Of a DNA stretch of 64,000 nucleotides, positions 54,926-64,000 are shown piece by piece. The stretch spans positions 310,001-374,000 of the forward strand of contig NZ_JAHZIL010000003.1 in assembly GCF_019443085.1 (NCBI RefSeq). Reading direction: 5' to 3'. The notes beneath the pieces were generated by a model. That model was not told the origin of the DNA. It worked only from the letters and a program-made list of their open reading frames with translations, and ran no database searches. The position numbers were made by a program, and so were the translations under genes. The stretch is from Marinobacter sp. F4218. Lineage in GTDB: Bacteria; Pseudomonadota; Gammaproteobacteria; Pseudomonadales; Oleiphilaceae. Within the stretch, counting starts at the first letter, position 1. Each line of letters begins with the position of its first letter.

Positions 54926-57052
54926 TCAGCCGCGCAGTTGCTCTGCTACTTGCACAGCGACACGTGAGACCTCAAAAATCTCCGATACCGGGATCGGGCT
55001 GGGTCTGCCCTGCTTGATAGACTCAATAAACGCCTTCGCACACGCCTTTTGACCTTTATCTTGGCTAAACAAGCGTTGCCGCTTAAATCCCGGCCACGCA
55101 AAGCCTCGTAAAGCCTTAAAGTTGTCCAGCTGAAGCACAGCATTATTACAGAAAATCTCCAGCCGCTCTTTAGGGAAGGCCTTTCCGCCATTTGCCAAAT
55201 ACAAAATTGTGCCGAAAGAACCGTCAGCGAAGGTAAGCGTGATGCTAGCTTTGTCGTCTCGTACGCCAATTCCCGGAGCATCGCCCATCTGGGTAGCAGT
55301 AAACCCCGTAATCTCGCTGCCGGCTAAAAACCTCATCAGATCAATATAATGGCACGCCTCGCCAATAATCCGGCCACCGCCCACCTCCGCGTCTTGCGTC
55401 CAATGGTCAGCAGGGATTTCGCCGGCGTTCATGGTAAAAATAAAAGCCTTAGGCTGCTTAACCGGCATTAATAATCGCTTAACGGTTTGGGTTAATGGCG
55501 AAAATCTTCTGTTAAAGCCAACCATCAAATGTTGTTTATTGCCTGTTTCTTCAAAAGCAGCTTCAACGGAATCAAGTTCAGGCAGGGTGAGCGTCAAAGG
55601 CTTTTCCACAAACACATGCTTCCCACTTTTCAAAGCATCCACAGTCTGCTGAGCATGCAAGTTGTGCTGTGTCGCGATCACTACAGTGTTTACCGAATTA
55701 TCTTTCAACACAGCATCGCTATCAGTAGCTGTGTGTACAAAACCATGTTTTTTCCCATGGTGCACACCCGAAATCCCACCGCTACTGGCAAGAGTGTGCA
55801 ACTTAGCCCCACCTTCCTTGAACGCCGGAATTAAAACGCGAGACGCATAATTGCCGGCGCCCAGAAATGCACAAACTGCTTCGCCATTTTCATAAGAAGT
55901 CACGGATTGAAGACTTACTTGACGGTTTACTAAGTTCGCATTGTCAGCCTTATGCTCTGGATACTGTAATAAGATCCCCAAAGCCGATTTATCAGCCAAG
56001 GTTTTATAGCCGTCAACGGCATCATTGATTCTAAATCGATGACTAATTAATGGCTGCATATTCAGCACACCACTAGCCATCATATCTAACACTGCCTCAA
56101 AATTACGTTGTTCCGTCCAACGCACATAGCCAACGGGGTAATCATTGCCCTTTTCTTCATATTCGACGTCATAGCGGCCAGGGCCATAAGAGCAAGACAC
56201 CTGAAAGCTCAATTCCTTTTCGTAGAAATCCGCACGGGACAGCTCTAACCCAACAACACCCACTAAAACGATTCGCCCACGCTGTCGACACATATTGGCC
56301 GCTTGCGACACAGGCTCATTACTTTTAGTAGAAGCCGTAATGATAACGGCATCGACACCACGCCCTCGCGAAAAAGACTCCGCACATCTCAAAGCGTTTT
56401 CACCTTTGGAAAGGTCGACCGTTTCCGCCCCAAACTCTCGTGCCAACGCACATTTATTACTGTCAAAATCGACACCCAGCACGCGGCAACCCTGGGCTTT
56501 GAGAAGTTGCACCGCAACCAAGCCAATTAAACCCAACCCAGTAACTACAACACACTCACCCAGCGTCGGTTGCGCCAAACGTATGCCCTGCAGAGCAATA
56601 GCTCCGAGAACAGTAAACGCTGCAGATTCATCATCAACATTGTCGGGTATCTTGGCACAGAGATTTTTGGGGATGCGCACAACTTCGGCATGACTACCAT
56701 TAGAGACCACCCGATCACCCACTTCAAATCCGGAAACACCACTTTCAAGCACCACACCGACATTGCAATAACCCAAAGGCAAAGGCTGATCTAATTTCGA
56801 TCGTACAGCATCTAGGGTCGGCTGCAGGCCATCCGTTTTAACCTTCTCCAACACCATCCTCACTTTGTCAGGCTGTTGGCGGGCTTTATCTATTAAATTG
56901 GCCTTGCCAAAATCCACCAGCATTCTTTCTGTGCCAGCACTAACTAAGGTTTGCTGACTGGCAATTAACAAGTGCCCAGGTTTGTTTTTTGGGCAAGGCA
57001 CATCGGCCAAAGTGGTCTCGCCAGTTGAAAGATTTTGTAAAATTTGTTTCAT
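54926..57052 (-). CDS. Bi-domain oxidoreductase: zinc-type dehydrogenase fused to Gfo/Idh/MocA
   Basis: 708 residues. The N-terminal half (about 1-365) is a medium-chain alcohol dehydrogenase fold (GYCNVGVVLESGVSGFEVGDRVV; VVVTGLGLIGLVAVQLLKAQGC). The C-terminal half (about 385-708) is a Gfo/Idh/MocA oxidoreductase (CAFLGAGNYASRVLIPAF; GKHVFVEKPLTLT with the EKP motif). This fusion recurs in surface-polysaccharide loci next to heparinase-like genes. It probably modifies a nucleotide-linked or lipid-linked sugar; reaction unknown. Base composition is intermediate between GC-rich genes downstream and AT-rich genes upstream. Confidence 0.9.
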   Translation of the reverse strand: MKQILQNLSTGETTLADVPCPKNKPGHLLIASQQTLVSAGTERMLVDFGKANLIDKARQQPDKVRMVLEKVKTDGLQPTLDAVRSKLDQPLPLGYCNVGVVLESGVSGFEVGDRVVSNGSHAEVVRIPKNLCAKIPDNVDDESAAFTVLGAIALQGIRLAQPTLGECVVVTGLGLIGLVAVQLLKAQGCRVLGVDFDSNKCALAREFGAETVDLSKGENALRCAESFSRGRGVDAVIITASTKSNEPVSQAANMCRQRGRIVLVGVVGLELSRADFYEKELSFQVSCSYGPGRYDVEYEEKGNDYPVGYVRWTEQRNFEAVLDMMASGVLNMQPLISHRFRINDAVDGYKTLADKSALGILLQYPEHKADNANLVNRQVSLQSVTSYENGEAVCAFLGAGNYASRVLIPAFKEGGAKLHTLASSGGISGVHHGKKHGFVHTATDSDAVLKDNSVNTVVIATQHNLHAQQTVDALKSGKHVFVEKPLTLTLPELDSVEAAFEETGNKQHLMVGFNRRFSPLTQTVKRLLMPVKQPKAFIFTMNAGEIPADHWTQDAEVGGGRIIGEACHYIDLMRFLAGSEITGFTATQMGDAPGIGVRDDKASITLTFADGSFGTILYLANGGKAFPKERLEIFCNNAVLQLDNFKALRGFAWPGFKRQRLFSQDKGQKACAKAFIESIKQGRPSPIPVSEIFEVSRVAVQVAEQLRG

Positions 57053-57136
57053 AGTATCACTTTATCAATAGCGACAATTTACCAAGACGCGTTCGAAGAG
57101 GTTTTTAGATGTATCTGCTTTGAGAATATAGGGTAT

Positions 57137-58105
57137 TCATAGAACTTTTTTATCAGAGAGCAGTTTAGAAATAAGCTTTACTGTTTTATCAACATCACCT
57201 AATGGCACCGTATTAACGCCTTCAGGCCTAAAGCACACATCGCTGGCAACGACATGGGCTCCTGACAGTAATGCTTCACGCACACTTAAAGAATCGCCAT
57301 CAGTTTTAGTTAACCTAACAAGCAATATTAAATTAGATAAAAAAGCTGATTGTTCGACACCTCCATACTCAAAATAAAAGTTAGAGTTTGCGACCGATAA
57401 CTCTTGGGAAATATCTAATATTTCTTGGGAGAATGAACTATCATCCAATCTCCCTATCAACATTAAAAAATCCAAATCCTTATACTTAGGCAAAAGTTTC
57501 TTATATATTTTTAAAGTATCAAAAATCCCATAAAGGTCTGGCTCCTTTGAAGAGTTTTTCGGCGAGTGCGCACTGGCAAGCACTATACGTTTTCCTTGCT
57601 TTTTCAACAAACCCTTCAAACTTTCCGGAACTGTACGCTTTGCAAGTTCAATTTCATTTTTATTAGGGGGTAAGAACGGGCAAACGACATGTGACTTTTC
57701 TTTAAAAAATATATTTTGCTGAATATAAAAACGTTTTAAGTCCTCGCTCACCAAATGGACAGCCAAAGACCGCTTAATGAATTCTCTAAAAAAGAACATT
57801 TCAAAACTTTTGAGATTAATTCTTCTAGTTGAATTATGATCAAAAAAAACAGTGTACTTTGATAGACCAAAGCAAACGAAAAACAAATATATTAAAAAAT
57901 GCGACGTATTTAATTCAATAATAAAATCCTCACCCTCAATCCTTGCTTTCAGAAACATCCACAACAAAATAACAGGAGTAGTTATTCTACGTACATCAAG
58001 AAATCTTACTCTTTTCTCGGTTTTTTTTAACTGTTCCAACCTCCTTTTGCAGTAAATTGACACTCCGCCCAAAGGTGGGGGTATTTTCCCAATAAGAACA
58101 AACAT
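57137..58105 (-). CDS. Putative GT4-like glycosyltransferase, AT-rich
   Basis: 322 residues, weakly conserved. Begins FVLIGKIPPPLGGVSIYCKRRLEQL, with the GGVS loop of GT-B glycosyltransferases, and ends with a GT4-like acceptor/donor region (GDSLSVREALLSGAHVVASDVCFRPEGVN). The length is short for GT4 and the middle is diverged. Strongly AT-rich with matching codon choice. Sugar and linkage are unknown. First of the six AT-rich genes counted from the GC-rich side. Confidence 0.72.
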   Translation of the reverse strand: MFVLIGKIPPPLGGVSIYCKRRLEQLKKTEKRVRFLDVRRITTPVILLWMFLKARIEGEDFIIELNTSHFLIYLFFVCFGLSKYTVFFDHNSTRRINLKSFEMFFFREFIKRSLAVHLVSEDLKRFYIQQNIFFKEKSHVVCPFLPPNKNEIELAKRTVPESLKGLLKKQGKRIVLASAHSPKNSSKEPDLYGIFDTLKIYKKLLPKYKDLDFLMLIGRLDDSSFSQEILDISQELSVANSNFYFEYGGVEQSAFLSNLILLVRLTKTDGDSLSVREALLSGAHVVASDVCFRPEGVNTVPLGDVDKTVKLISKLLSDKKVL

Positions 58106-58136
58106 AGCTATTCGATTACCATTATCAAATACGGCT

Positions 58137-58982
58137 TCATCTATTGATCACCTTAGCGACCATCTGCTCAATAACTTCATTTTTAACAGGCAACTCTAAA
58201 AATGAAAAAATATTTTCTAGCTCGCGTCTTGGATGACGACAAATCAGCTCATATTGCACGTTCAATATTTTATTTCTTTCGACGTACTCTAGCGATTCGA
58301 TAGCTTGGTCATGACAGTGTTCCCATTGCTTATAACAAACACTATTAAGGCTTTGACTCTTTACAAGTTCCTTAATCCCCTTAAACTTCGGCCCCCAGTA
58401 GGACTTCGCATTAAAACCCAGCATACGAGCAAGCAGTCTAAAAAGGTCAGGAAAATAAGCCATTAATGATACAAAAGAACGAAAATCAAACACCCGATTC
58501 CGTAAATTAGATTTCCGTTTAATAGTTAAATACAGTCTGCTTAGCAGTGGCTTTTTTCGAACTTCAGCACTATCTAAGGCACTACCAGCTTGCCCAAGCC
58601 ATTCGTTAACGGCTGACCTAGCAACCGCCTCTCCATTTCTTGTTAGGTGGATAAACTTTGCATTCGGGAATGCTCTTAACAAAACCTCTACTCTTAAACA
58701 ATTCGCTGGCGTTTTATCAATGAAAATTTTTGCTCTCGGATTCCTTCCTATAGCCTGCCTAACTATTTGGTTTCTTATAACCGAAATTGCGTTATCGGTA
58801 TAGCGACATTCATCAATATCGTCATAAAAACTGAAATCATGGCCATACTTCCATAGGTAGTTAATCTCGCCTAGATAAGCAATTTCAGCATGGCAACTTA
58901 GCAAAGTTTCGCCCAGCATAGTGGTGCCCGATCGAGCTGTACCCAAAAGAAAAACGGGCTCAATATTGGTTACTTTATTCAC
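58137..58982 (-). CDS. PAPS-dependent sulfotransferase family protein
   Basis: 281 residues. The PAPS 5'-phosphosulfate loop is PVFLLGTARSGTTMLGETL and the 3'-phosphate-binding segment is AKFIHLTRNGEAVARSAVNEW, in the expected order. It would transfer sulfate to a sugar hydroxyl, or to another acceptor. In this locus a sulfated repeat unit is a plausible product, as in many marine polysaccharides; that is inference. AT-rich like its neighbours. Confidence 0.85.
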   Translation of the reverse strand: MNKVTNIEPVFLLGTARSGTTMLGETLLSCHAEIAYLGEINYLWKYGHDFSFYDDIDECRYTDNAISVIRNQIVRQAIGRNPRAKIFIDKTPANCLRVEVLLRAFPNAKFIHLTRNGEAVARSAVNEWLGQAGSALDSAEVRKKPLLSRLYLTIKRKSNLRNRVFDFRSFVSLMAYFPDLFRLLARMLGFNAKSYWGPKFKGIKELVKSQSLNSVCYKQWEHCHDQAIESLEYVERNKILNVQYELICRHPRRELENIFSFLELPVKNEVIEQMVAKVINR

Positions 58983-59050
58983 AGATAAATTTGTCTTTTA
59001 ATTAATTGGGTTTGACAGCGAAGACATATAATTTAACCACCCTTAAGGAA

Positions 59051-60145
59051 TTAGGCTCCCTTAGCTTTATTAAAAATTTCTAAGTATTTTTCAATAATAC
59101 TCTTTGATTCGAAAAGCTCGACTGCCCGAGCTCTGTTTTCATTTCCATATGACTCCAAATCAGATTCACTAGACTCTAATAAATGCTTAACTATACGACT
59201 TAAGCGCTTTGTATCATCAGGGCAAAATGTCAAAACATCATCGATCAATAGGTTTACGTCGGAAACATCTGAGGATATTACCGGCTTAGAGTTAACCATC
59301 GCCTCACAAATTACGTTAGGCAGTCCCTCATAAAAACTAAATAACCCTAAAGCATCAGCCTCATTAACTTTAGCAGCAATATCTATCGTTGGGTCATGAA
59401 AGTTAAAAACCTTGGTTAGTTTGTATTTTTCAATTTTCTCCAAAGCTTCATGTTTAGAATTATCAAGTCGTTCTCCGCCGTACCAGTTAACAACAAGTTG
59501 ATCTTTTTCTTCACTATTCAAAAGATTTACTGCCTCAACAAGACCATTAAGATTTTTTAGGTATTGGTGGCTCGCTACAACTATTAAATTAAACTTACCG
59601 TCTTTTTTAAATACATAATTTCCAGGCTTTGGTTGCCATTTTTCAAAATCGATCAAATTGTATATTACGTGCAGCTTTTCATTAGGTAATAACGGATTCA
59701 CCTTTTTAACTAGCTTAATATTCTCGTGCGAGTTAGCCACGACAGCATCAGCAAATACATGAAAGCAACGAAAAAACTTTAATTTAAACGACTTTAAAAT
59801 AGCAGGATTTGCACTTCTCTCACCTACCACTAAGCGCCATTTTCTAGACGGAAAACTCGATATTTCACAAATAAAGCTAGCAGCCTGCAAAAATGCTAAA
59901 ACAGAATCATAGTCTCCAGACCTGATAACTTTTCGCATTTTCCAAAAACGCTTAGCATAACTACTCTCTAAAACTTCAATTACAGAAATCTCCTGCTCTT
60001 CGAGGATCTCGTAATAGAAAGGAATTGAGTGGTAGACTAAAAAGGAAACATCATGGCCCTTCCCCTTAAACGCTATAGCTAAGTTCACTAGCTGGCGCTG
60101 AGCTCCACCAGAACCGAGACTATCAATTACACAGAGAATTTTCAT
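59051..60145 (-). CDS. GT4-family glycosyltransferase, AT-rich
   Basis: 364 residues. N-terminus MKILCVIDSLGSGGAQRQLVNLAIAFKGKGHDVSFL is the classic GT4 start with GSGGAQRQ; the C-terminal donor site has EADALGLFSFYEGLPNVICEAMVNSKPVISSDV with the EX7E motif. Cytoplasmic, assembles the repeat unit. AT-rich; 21 nt downstream of the wzy-like gene. Confidence 0.92.
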   Translation of the reverse strand: MKILCVIDSLGSGGAQRQLVNLAIAFKGKGHDVSFLVYHSIPFYYEILEEQEISVIEVLESSYAKRFWKMRKVIRSGDYDSVLAFLQAASFICEISSFPSRKWRLVVGERSANPAILKSFKLKFFRCFHVFADAVVANSHENIKLVKKVNPLLPNEKLHVIYNLIDFEKWQPKPGNYVFKKDGKFNLIVVASHQYLKNLNGLVEAVNLLNSEEKDQLVVNWYGGERLDNSKHEALEKIEKYKLTKVFNFHDPTIDIAAKVNEADALGLFSFYEGLPNVICEAMVNSKPVISSDVSDVNLLIDDVLTFCPDDTKRLSRIVKHLLESSESDLESYGNENRARAVELFESKSIIEKYLEIFNKAKGA

Positions 60146-60165
60146 ATCTTAGCTATTTCCAACAC

Positions 60166-61341
60166 CTAATTGTTATCATTAAATTCTTCTAAACTGACTA
60201 CCATATAGAAAATAAACAAAGGATAAAATAAGCTAATTTTTGTTAAAGATAATAGTAAAAATAGCGACAGTCGATGCCTGCCTGCCTCCCTTTCTTTCAT
60301 ACAAAAATATAAAAATATAAAAAAACCCATGTAACCGAATTGGATCCACATAAATACGATCAATCCGGAATCATTTATGGCAGCAGCTTTACTACCAAAA
60401 TCTTTACTTGTTGCGCTGTCATAAATTTTCGAGTCGACTAAGAATATTCCCCCGCCAAAAATAATATTAATTGGATTTTCTCGCTCCAAGACTAGCTCAA
60501 TTAATTTAAAACGTGAAGCAGATGATCTGTCCGCTTTGTCGACTTGGCTTTGGTATAATGTTTCTATTGTGCTCGCATTAAAAATAAATATGATCATTGA
60601 AACAAAAGCAATGCCAATATAGGTTCTTATCTTCAACCTTTGGACATACAGGTAATATCCTAAAAATAATGTCGCGATAATCACTGCTGCCGTTGAAAAG
60701 GACAGATACATACTAAGCAATGAAACAGTAAAAAGTTTTTTATTTTTTTCAAAGCCTTCGTGTACTAGGATCAAAGACAACAAAGCTAATACACACATAA
60801 AATAATTCGAGGGCTCTGCAAAAAAGCCTGTTGGCCTAAAGGAGCCGACCCCACCAAGGGAAGAGTCAAAACTTAGATAACGGCTTGTGTCGCCAGTAAA
60901 AGGCGTCAAAAAATCAATGTAGTATCCTGACAAAAAATAGGTGAAAAACTGTAAATAAAAAACGCTAACATGAAAAGTCAAAAGCGGTTTCAATAGGCGA
61001 AAAACGCTTCGTCTTTCTTTACTGGCCAGTAAAGACCTTAGTGCCACAAAAATTAAAACGCACAAAACTAATCCAGAAACTTTACCCAAAAAAGCGTCGG
61101 AGAAAATGGGCAGCGCATCGTCGATTAAAAAAACTTGAAACCTAAGTGCGGAAACTAATATTAAGGTAAAAAATATAAAACCTTGAACAGAAGCCTTTTT
61201 GCTTATTGGAACTCTGTAAATAATAATAAATATTAACAATAGCCCTAAGCCTAAAGACCAAGCATAGATTGTATGATTGATAAGTATTAGGCTAAAAAAG
61301 CTTAAGAAGAGCAGGCTGTTTTTAAAGTTAATCGCTTTCAA
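60166..61341 (-). CDS. Wzy-like polysaccharide polymerase
   Basis: 391 residues, about 10-12 predicted membrane helices and one larger loop with GVGSFRPTGFFAEPSNYFMC and a second, SRFKLIELVLEREN, near INIIFGGGIF, both typical of O-antigen/EPS polymerases. Sequence conservation in Wzy is low, so the assignment rests on topology, loop motifs and position between wzx, acetyltransferase and glycosyltransferases. It would link lipid-borne repeat units in the periplasm. Confidence 0.8.
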   Translation of the reverse strand: MKAINFKNSLLFLSFFSLILINHTIYAWSLGLGLLLIFIIIYRVPISKKASVQGFIFFTLILVSALRFQVFLIDDALPIFSDAFLGKVSGLVLCVLIFVALRSLLASKERRSVFRLLKPLLTFHVSVFYLQFFTYFLSGYYIDFLTPFTGDTSRYLSFDSSLGGVGSFRPTGFFAEPSNYFMCVLALLSLILVHEGFEKNKKLFTVSLLSMYLSFSTAAVIIATLFLGYYLYVQRLKIRTYIGIAFVSMIIFIFNASTIETLYQSQVDKADRSSASRFKLIELVLERENPINIIFGGGIFLVDSKIYDSATSKDFGSKAAAINDSGLIVFMWIQFGYMGFFIFLYFCMKEREAGRHRLSLFLLLSLTKISLFYPLFIFYMVVSLEEFNDNN

Positions 61342-61358
61342 AGAACACCAAAGTTAAA

Positions 61359-61874
61359 TTACTTTTGTATAAATGATTCATCAGGTAAGGACAATAGATA
61401 TTCTCTCTTCTCTTTCGGATTCATGAATTTAGATCTAACGTTTTTCCCGACCATCTTTTTCTCGAAATTATAGATACTATCAATGACTTTTGCAGGGTTG
61501 CCTCCAACTACTACATCATCAGGAACTGATTTTGTTACAACTGATCCTGCCGCAATCACAACGTTTGAACCGATCGTCACGCCTGGCATTATTAAGCAGT
61601 TATTTCCTATATATACGTTATCTTTAATGATAACTTTCCCAAAAAAGTCTAGGTCTGGGTAACTTTCACGTAGTACCCAGCCAGCTCCATGAGTAAATAT
61701 TTTAGTACCAGCGGTAAGCTGAACATGGTTACCAATCGTAACTAAATATGGTTCAGAGCCAAATGAGACTCTATGGATATCGCATTTCAATCCGATTTTA
61801 ACTCCTTGCTGTCGAGCAAGTTTCTCAGGCGACCATATAAGCCTTTTGTATAGGTTGAGGAATTTTTTAAGCAT
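61359..61874 (-). CDS. Left-handed beta-helix acyltransferase (WcaF/maltose acetyltransferase type)
   Basis: 171 residues with hexapeptide repeats (VTIGNHVQLTAGTKIFTHGAG, VIIKDNVYIGNNCLIMPGVTIGSNVVIAAGSVVTKSVPDDVVVGGNPAKVI). The His in the FTHGAG turn and the terminal GGNPAKVI loop match O-acetyltransferases such as WcaF. It would acetylate a sugar of the repeat unit. The start overlaps the end of wzx by 8 nt. Confidence 0.9.
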   Translation of the reverse strand: MLKKFLNLYKRLIWSPEKLARQQGVKIGLKCDIHRVSFGSEPYLVTIGNHVQLTAGTKIFTHGAGWVLRESYPDLDFFGKVIIKDNVYIGNNCLIMPGVTIGSNVVIAAGSVVTKSVPDDVVVGGNPAKVIDSIYNFEKKMVGKNVRSKFMNPKEKREYLLSLPDESFIQK

Positions 61875-63327
61875 TGCTTTTACTACCGGTTATAATTTCT
61901 TTAAAGGCTTTAAGATCGTAATATAAATCACATACTTGGAGTAAGCGCAAACATGAAAAATACAATAATAAAAAAACGGGTAGCACCGCTAATGTATAAA
62001 ATCCTTTCAAGTGAAAGTAGTTCGCCATAATGTCACATGAAAAAGTAATACCTATGGCGGTGGCCATTACTTTAACTACTACAAAGAAGTCACCCCAAGA
62101 ATAGTGGTTTTGCACTTTTCGAGCAAAATGATAGTTGATAAAGAAACTAATTACGCTTGTTGCAACGAAACCATAAAGCAGGTTTTCAATACTCATTGTC
62201 CAAATGCCATAAACTATAGTGAAGGTTTGAAGTATTTTTTTAAAAATCTCGAGCTTTAATATATTTTCGGTTTTATCAAATACTTTAAAAACAATTCTGT
62301 TAAACATTTCTTGCAAGTAGAAAAACGATGCAATAATGAGCATCTGCAAATAAAAGACTGCTGACACCCACTTGTCTCCATACAACACCGTAATGATTAA
62401 TTCCGAGTAATAGAAAATCAACATACAAATAAGTGCGACAATTATAGTAAAAACTCTTACCACACTTTGGTAAAGCGCGTTAAACTCCATAGGCCGGTTT
62501 TGTAATTTCGCCAGTGTGGAATAAACCACTCCTAACATAGCGCCTTGCAACACTCCTGTAGGCATTTCTTGTAACTTTTTTGCTTGGTAAAAATAGCCTG
62601 CTTGTGTAATAGAAAAATATTTACCCAGTATCAGTTGATAAACGTTATCAAATGCAGTGTTTAACAAAGAAGAAAGTGTGGTGTTAATCCCAAACTTATA
62701 AAACTGTGTGAATGCCTTAACACTGAATTGGTAAGTTCTTAAGGGGCCAACAAACAACCAAAGCAGAACAGTTAAGATCGCTGCGCTTGACAATTGCAGA
62801 GCAACCAAAGCCCAAACTCCTGCTCCATTGAATGCTAATACAACAGCGATAATTGATGCCAATAAAATCGCTAGAAACTCATAACCGGCCTTTTTTTTAA
62901 ATTGTAAATTTTTTATTAGCTTGGTTGCTTGCGTGACTCTTAACGCATTAATCAACAAAACAAACGAAGATACTATTAATATTTCTTTTAGGTTTGAGTC
63001 TTCATAAAAATCAGCAATAAATCCTGATGATGCAACAAATAATGTCATCAGCGTTAGTGAAACCACTAGGTTAAATATAAAAATTGTGGAGTAATCAACT
63101 TCTGTTGCATTTTGCTTGCGAACCAATGCGCCTGACAGACCTGACTCGGTTAAGACTGAGGCTACGACAATAAAGAACATTATAATTCCTACCTGCCCAA
63201 ATTCTTTTGGGCTAAGCAATCGCACCAAAATTATATTAGTTATTAAACCAACAGCAAGATAGCCGAACCGTCCTACAAAAGACCACAGCGTATTTACTAA
63301 TAGGCTTCGTGAAAGCTCGCGACTCAT
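61867..63327 (-). CDS. wzx: Wzx-type polysaccharide flippase
   Basis: 486 residues, 12-14 membrane helices. Start [50 protein letters not shown] is typical of the polysaccharide-transporter (PST/MOP) family. Moves undecaprenyl-linked repeat units across the inner membrane. Its ATG overlaps the TGA of the decayed dehydrogenase frame upstream (ATGA), a trace of former translational coupling. Confidence 0.9.
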   Translation of the reverse strand: MSRELSRSLLVNTLWSFVGRFGYLAVGLITNIILVRLLSPKEFGQVGIIMFFIVVASVLTESGLSGALVRKQNATEVDYSTIFIFNLVVSLTLMTLFVASSGFIADFYEDSNLKEILIVSSFVLLINALRVTQATKLIKNLQFKKKAGYEFLAILLASIIAVVLAFNGAGVWALVALQLSSAAILTVLLWLFVGPLRTYQFSVKAFTQFYKFGINTTLSSLLNTAFDNVYQLILGKYFSITQAGYFYQAKKLQEMPTGVLQGAMLGVVYSTLAKLQNRPMEFNALYQSVVRVFTIIVALICMLIFYYSELIITVLYGDKWVSAVFYLQMLIIASFFYLQEMFNRIVFKVFDKTENILKLEIFKKILQTFTIVYGIWTMSIENLLYGFVATSVISFFINYHFARKVQNHYSWGDFFVVVKVMATAIGITFSCDIMANYFHLKGFYTLAVLPVFLLLYFSCLRLLQVCDLYYDLKAFKEIITGSKSNA

Positions 63328-63860
63328 TTAAACTCACATAACTTAAAAATATTTAGTCCTGTAGAATTTGCTTGGGACTTTCGATCAGGGATAGCTAACT
63401 CATTGATCAGCACGATATTCAGGTCGCGCTGGGTATTTTCGAGAACTTCGGCGGCTTCTGCTTTTTGAATAGATTCTGCCTTTTTAGTGCCCGCAATGGT
63501 GAGGCTGAGATACAAGGCGTCAACCAGCGTGGCAATATCGGGCGTCACCTTTTTAGTGGTCGTCGCCCGGTGCTCTTTATCGCCGGGGGTTATTGCGCTC
63601 CAGGCAAACAAGTCTTTGTTAATGTCGGAGCGGAGACTCGGTCCAGCACCAGTGCGCAATCCACTTCGGTGGCTCCCGAGTATACCGCGGATCTATACAC
63701 CACAATATCGCCATTCTTCAGCGTCCTAGCAATGGTTTCAGTGGCTTTTATCAGCGGGGCTAAATCGGGCCGTTTATGCTCGTCGTTCGGGATTGGTACC
63801 TGGACAATAGAGACATTGCAGCCAGCCAGATTGTCATTGTTGACAGTGGTGAGTGGGTCA
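63324..63860 (-). pseudogene. Remnant of a nucleotide-sugar dehydrogenase (TviB/WbpO-like)
   Basis: Two frames on the minus strand align with the intact enzyme at 49485. The upstream frame (about 63860-63600) reads AGCNVSIVQVPIPNDEHKRPDLAPL, then [27 protein letters not shown], and ends at a TAA. The reading continues one frame over as [26 protein letters not shown] and [16 protein letters not shown], then loses similarity in an unrelated 25-residue tail. Both the N-terminal Rossmann start and the C-terminal half with the catalytic cysteine are missing. A frameshift plus deletions make it non-functional. It overlaps wzx, so it was probably the gene before wzx in the operon. Confidence 0.85.
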
Positions 63861-64000
63861 GCCCCCGTTTGGGATCAGACATTGGGCCCTTCAGTGAAAG
63901 TCCTTGGCAGATCAGCACCTTAAGGTTGCTTAGAGCCGCTGCGGCCCGCACCAGGACGCAATTTTAATCAAGCCTTATCAACTTTGTATTCGTAATTGTA

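Overview
The window looks like chromosomal DNA of a motile, marine, Marinobacter-like gammaproteobacterium. This is judged from protein resemblance and gene neighbourhoods, not from a search. The supporting features are polar-type flagellin genes, an MvaT-family H-NS protein, the groES-groEL-fxsA neighbourhood, separate gspN-C-D secretion genes and a Pseudomonas-type alginate operon. Most of the window is GC-rich; about 57.1-63.3 kb is clearly AT-rich.

Layout. 1-8.1 kb (minus): alginate operon algD-alg8-alg44-algK-algE-algG, cut by the window start inside algG, with a long AT-rich leader above algD. 8.6-12.3 kb: initiator tRNA, a divergent thiolase / high-molecular-weight FabG pair with dyads between them, and a tRNA Val-Asp-Val operon. 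12.3-14.7 kb: three poorly characterised envelope or small proteins. 14.8-17.2 kb: purE-purK-sodB. 17.4-22.1 kb: a GGDEF/EAL protein, LemA and a fused M48 protease. 22.1-25.8 kb: gspN-C-D. 25.9-28.7 kb: groES-groEL with a heat-shock promoter, and fxsA. 28.8-35.6 kb: an SDR enzyme, a long inverted repeat, an alkyltransferase-like protein, ampG, yajQ, a response regulator, a likely small RNA, an AraC regulator and argG. 35.8-42.8 kb: fliC-flaG-fliD-fliS, a divergent second flagellin, and a TPR/methyltransferase-like protein. 42.8-47.9 kb: sbcB, a secreted protein, a receiver-CheC protein coupled to a PAS-GGDEF cyclase, and mvaT. 48.2-64 kb (minus): a Wzx/Wzy-type polysaccharide locus with wecA, tviB-type dehydrogenase, glycosyltransferases, heparinase-like protein, wecB, bi-domain oxidoreductase, sulfotransferase, wzy, acetyltransferase and wzx, and at the far edge a decayed nucleotide-sugar dehydrogenase.

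The theme is surface lifestyle: two exopolysaccharide loci, flagellar filament genes and several cyclic-di-GMP modules (PilZ in Alg44, an active-looking GGDEF, two degenerate GGDEFs, one EAL, YajQ). Recognisable promoters include sigma-28 for fliC and fliD, sigma-54 for the second flagellin, sigma-32 for groES and sigma-70 for the tRNAs, sodB and mvaT. No CRISPR array, intact IS element or phage was seen. The most interesting unexplained items are a structured small-RNA candidate near 33.2 kb, a 20-bp-arm inverted repeat at 29.6 kb, the hairpin between algD and alg8, and the flagellin-linked TPR/methyltransferase-like protein.
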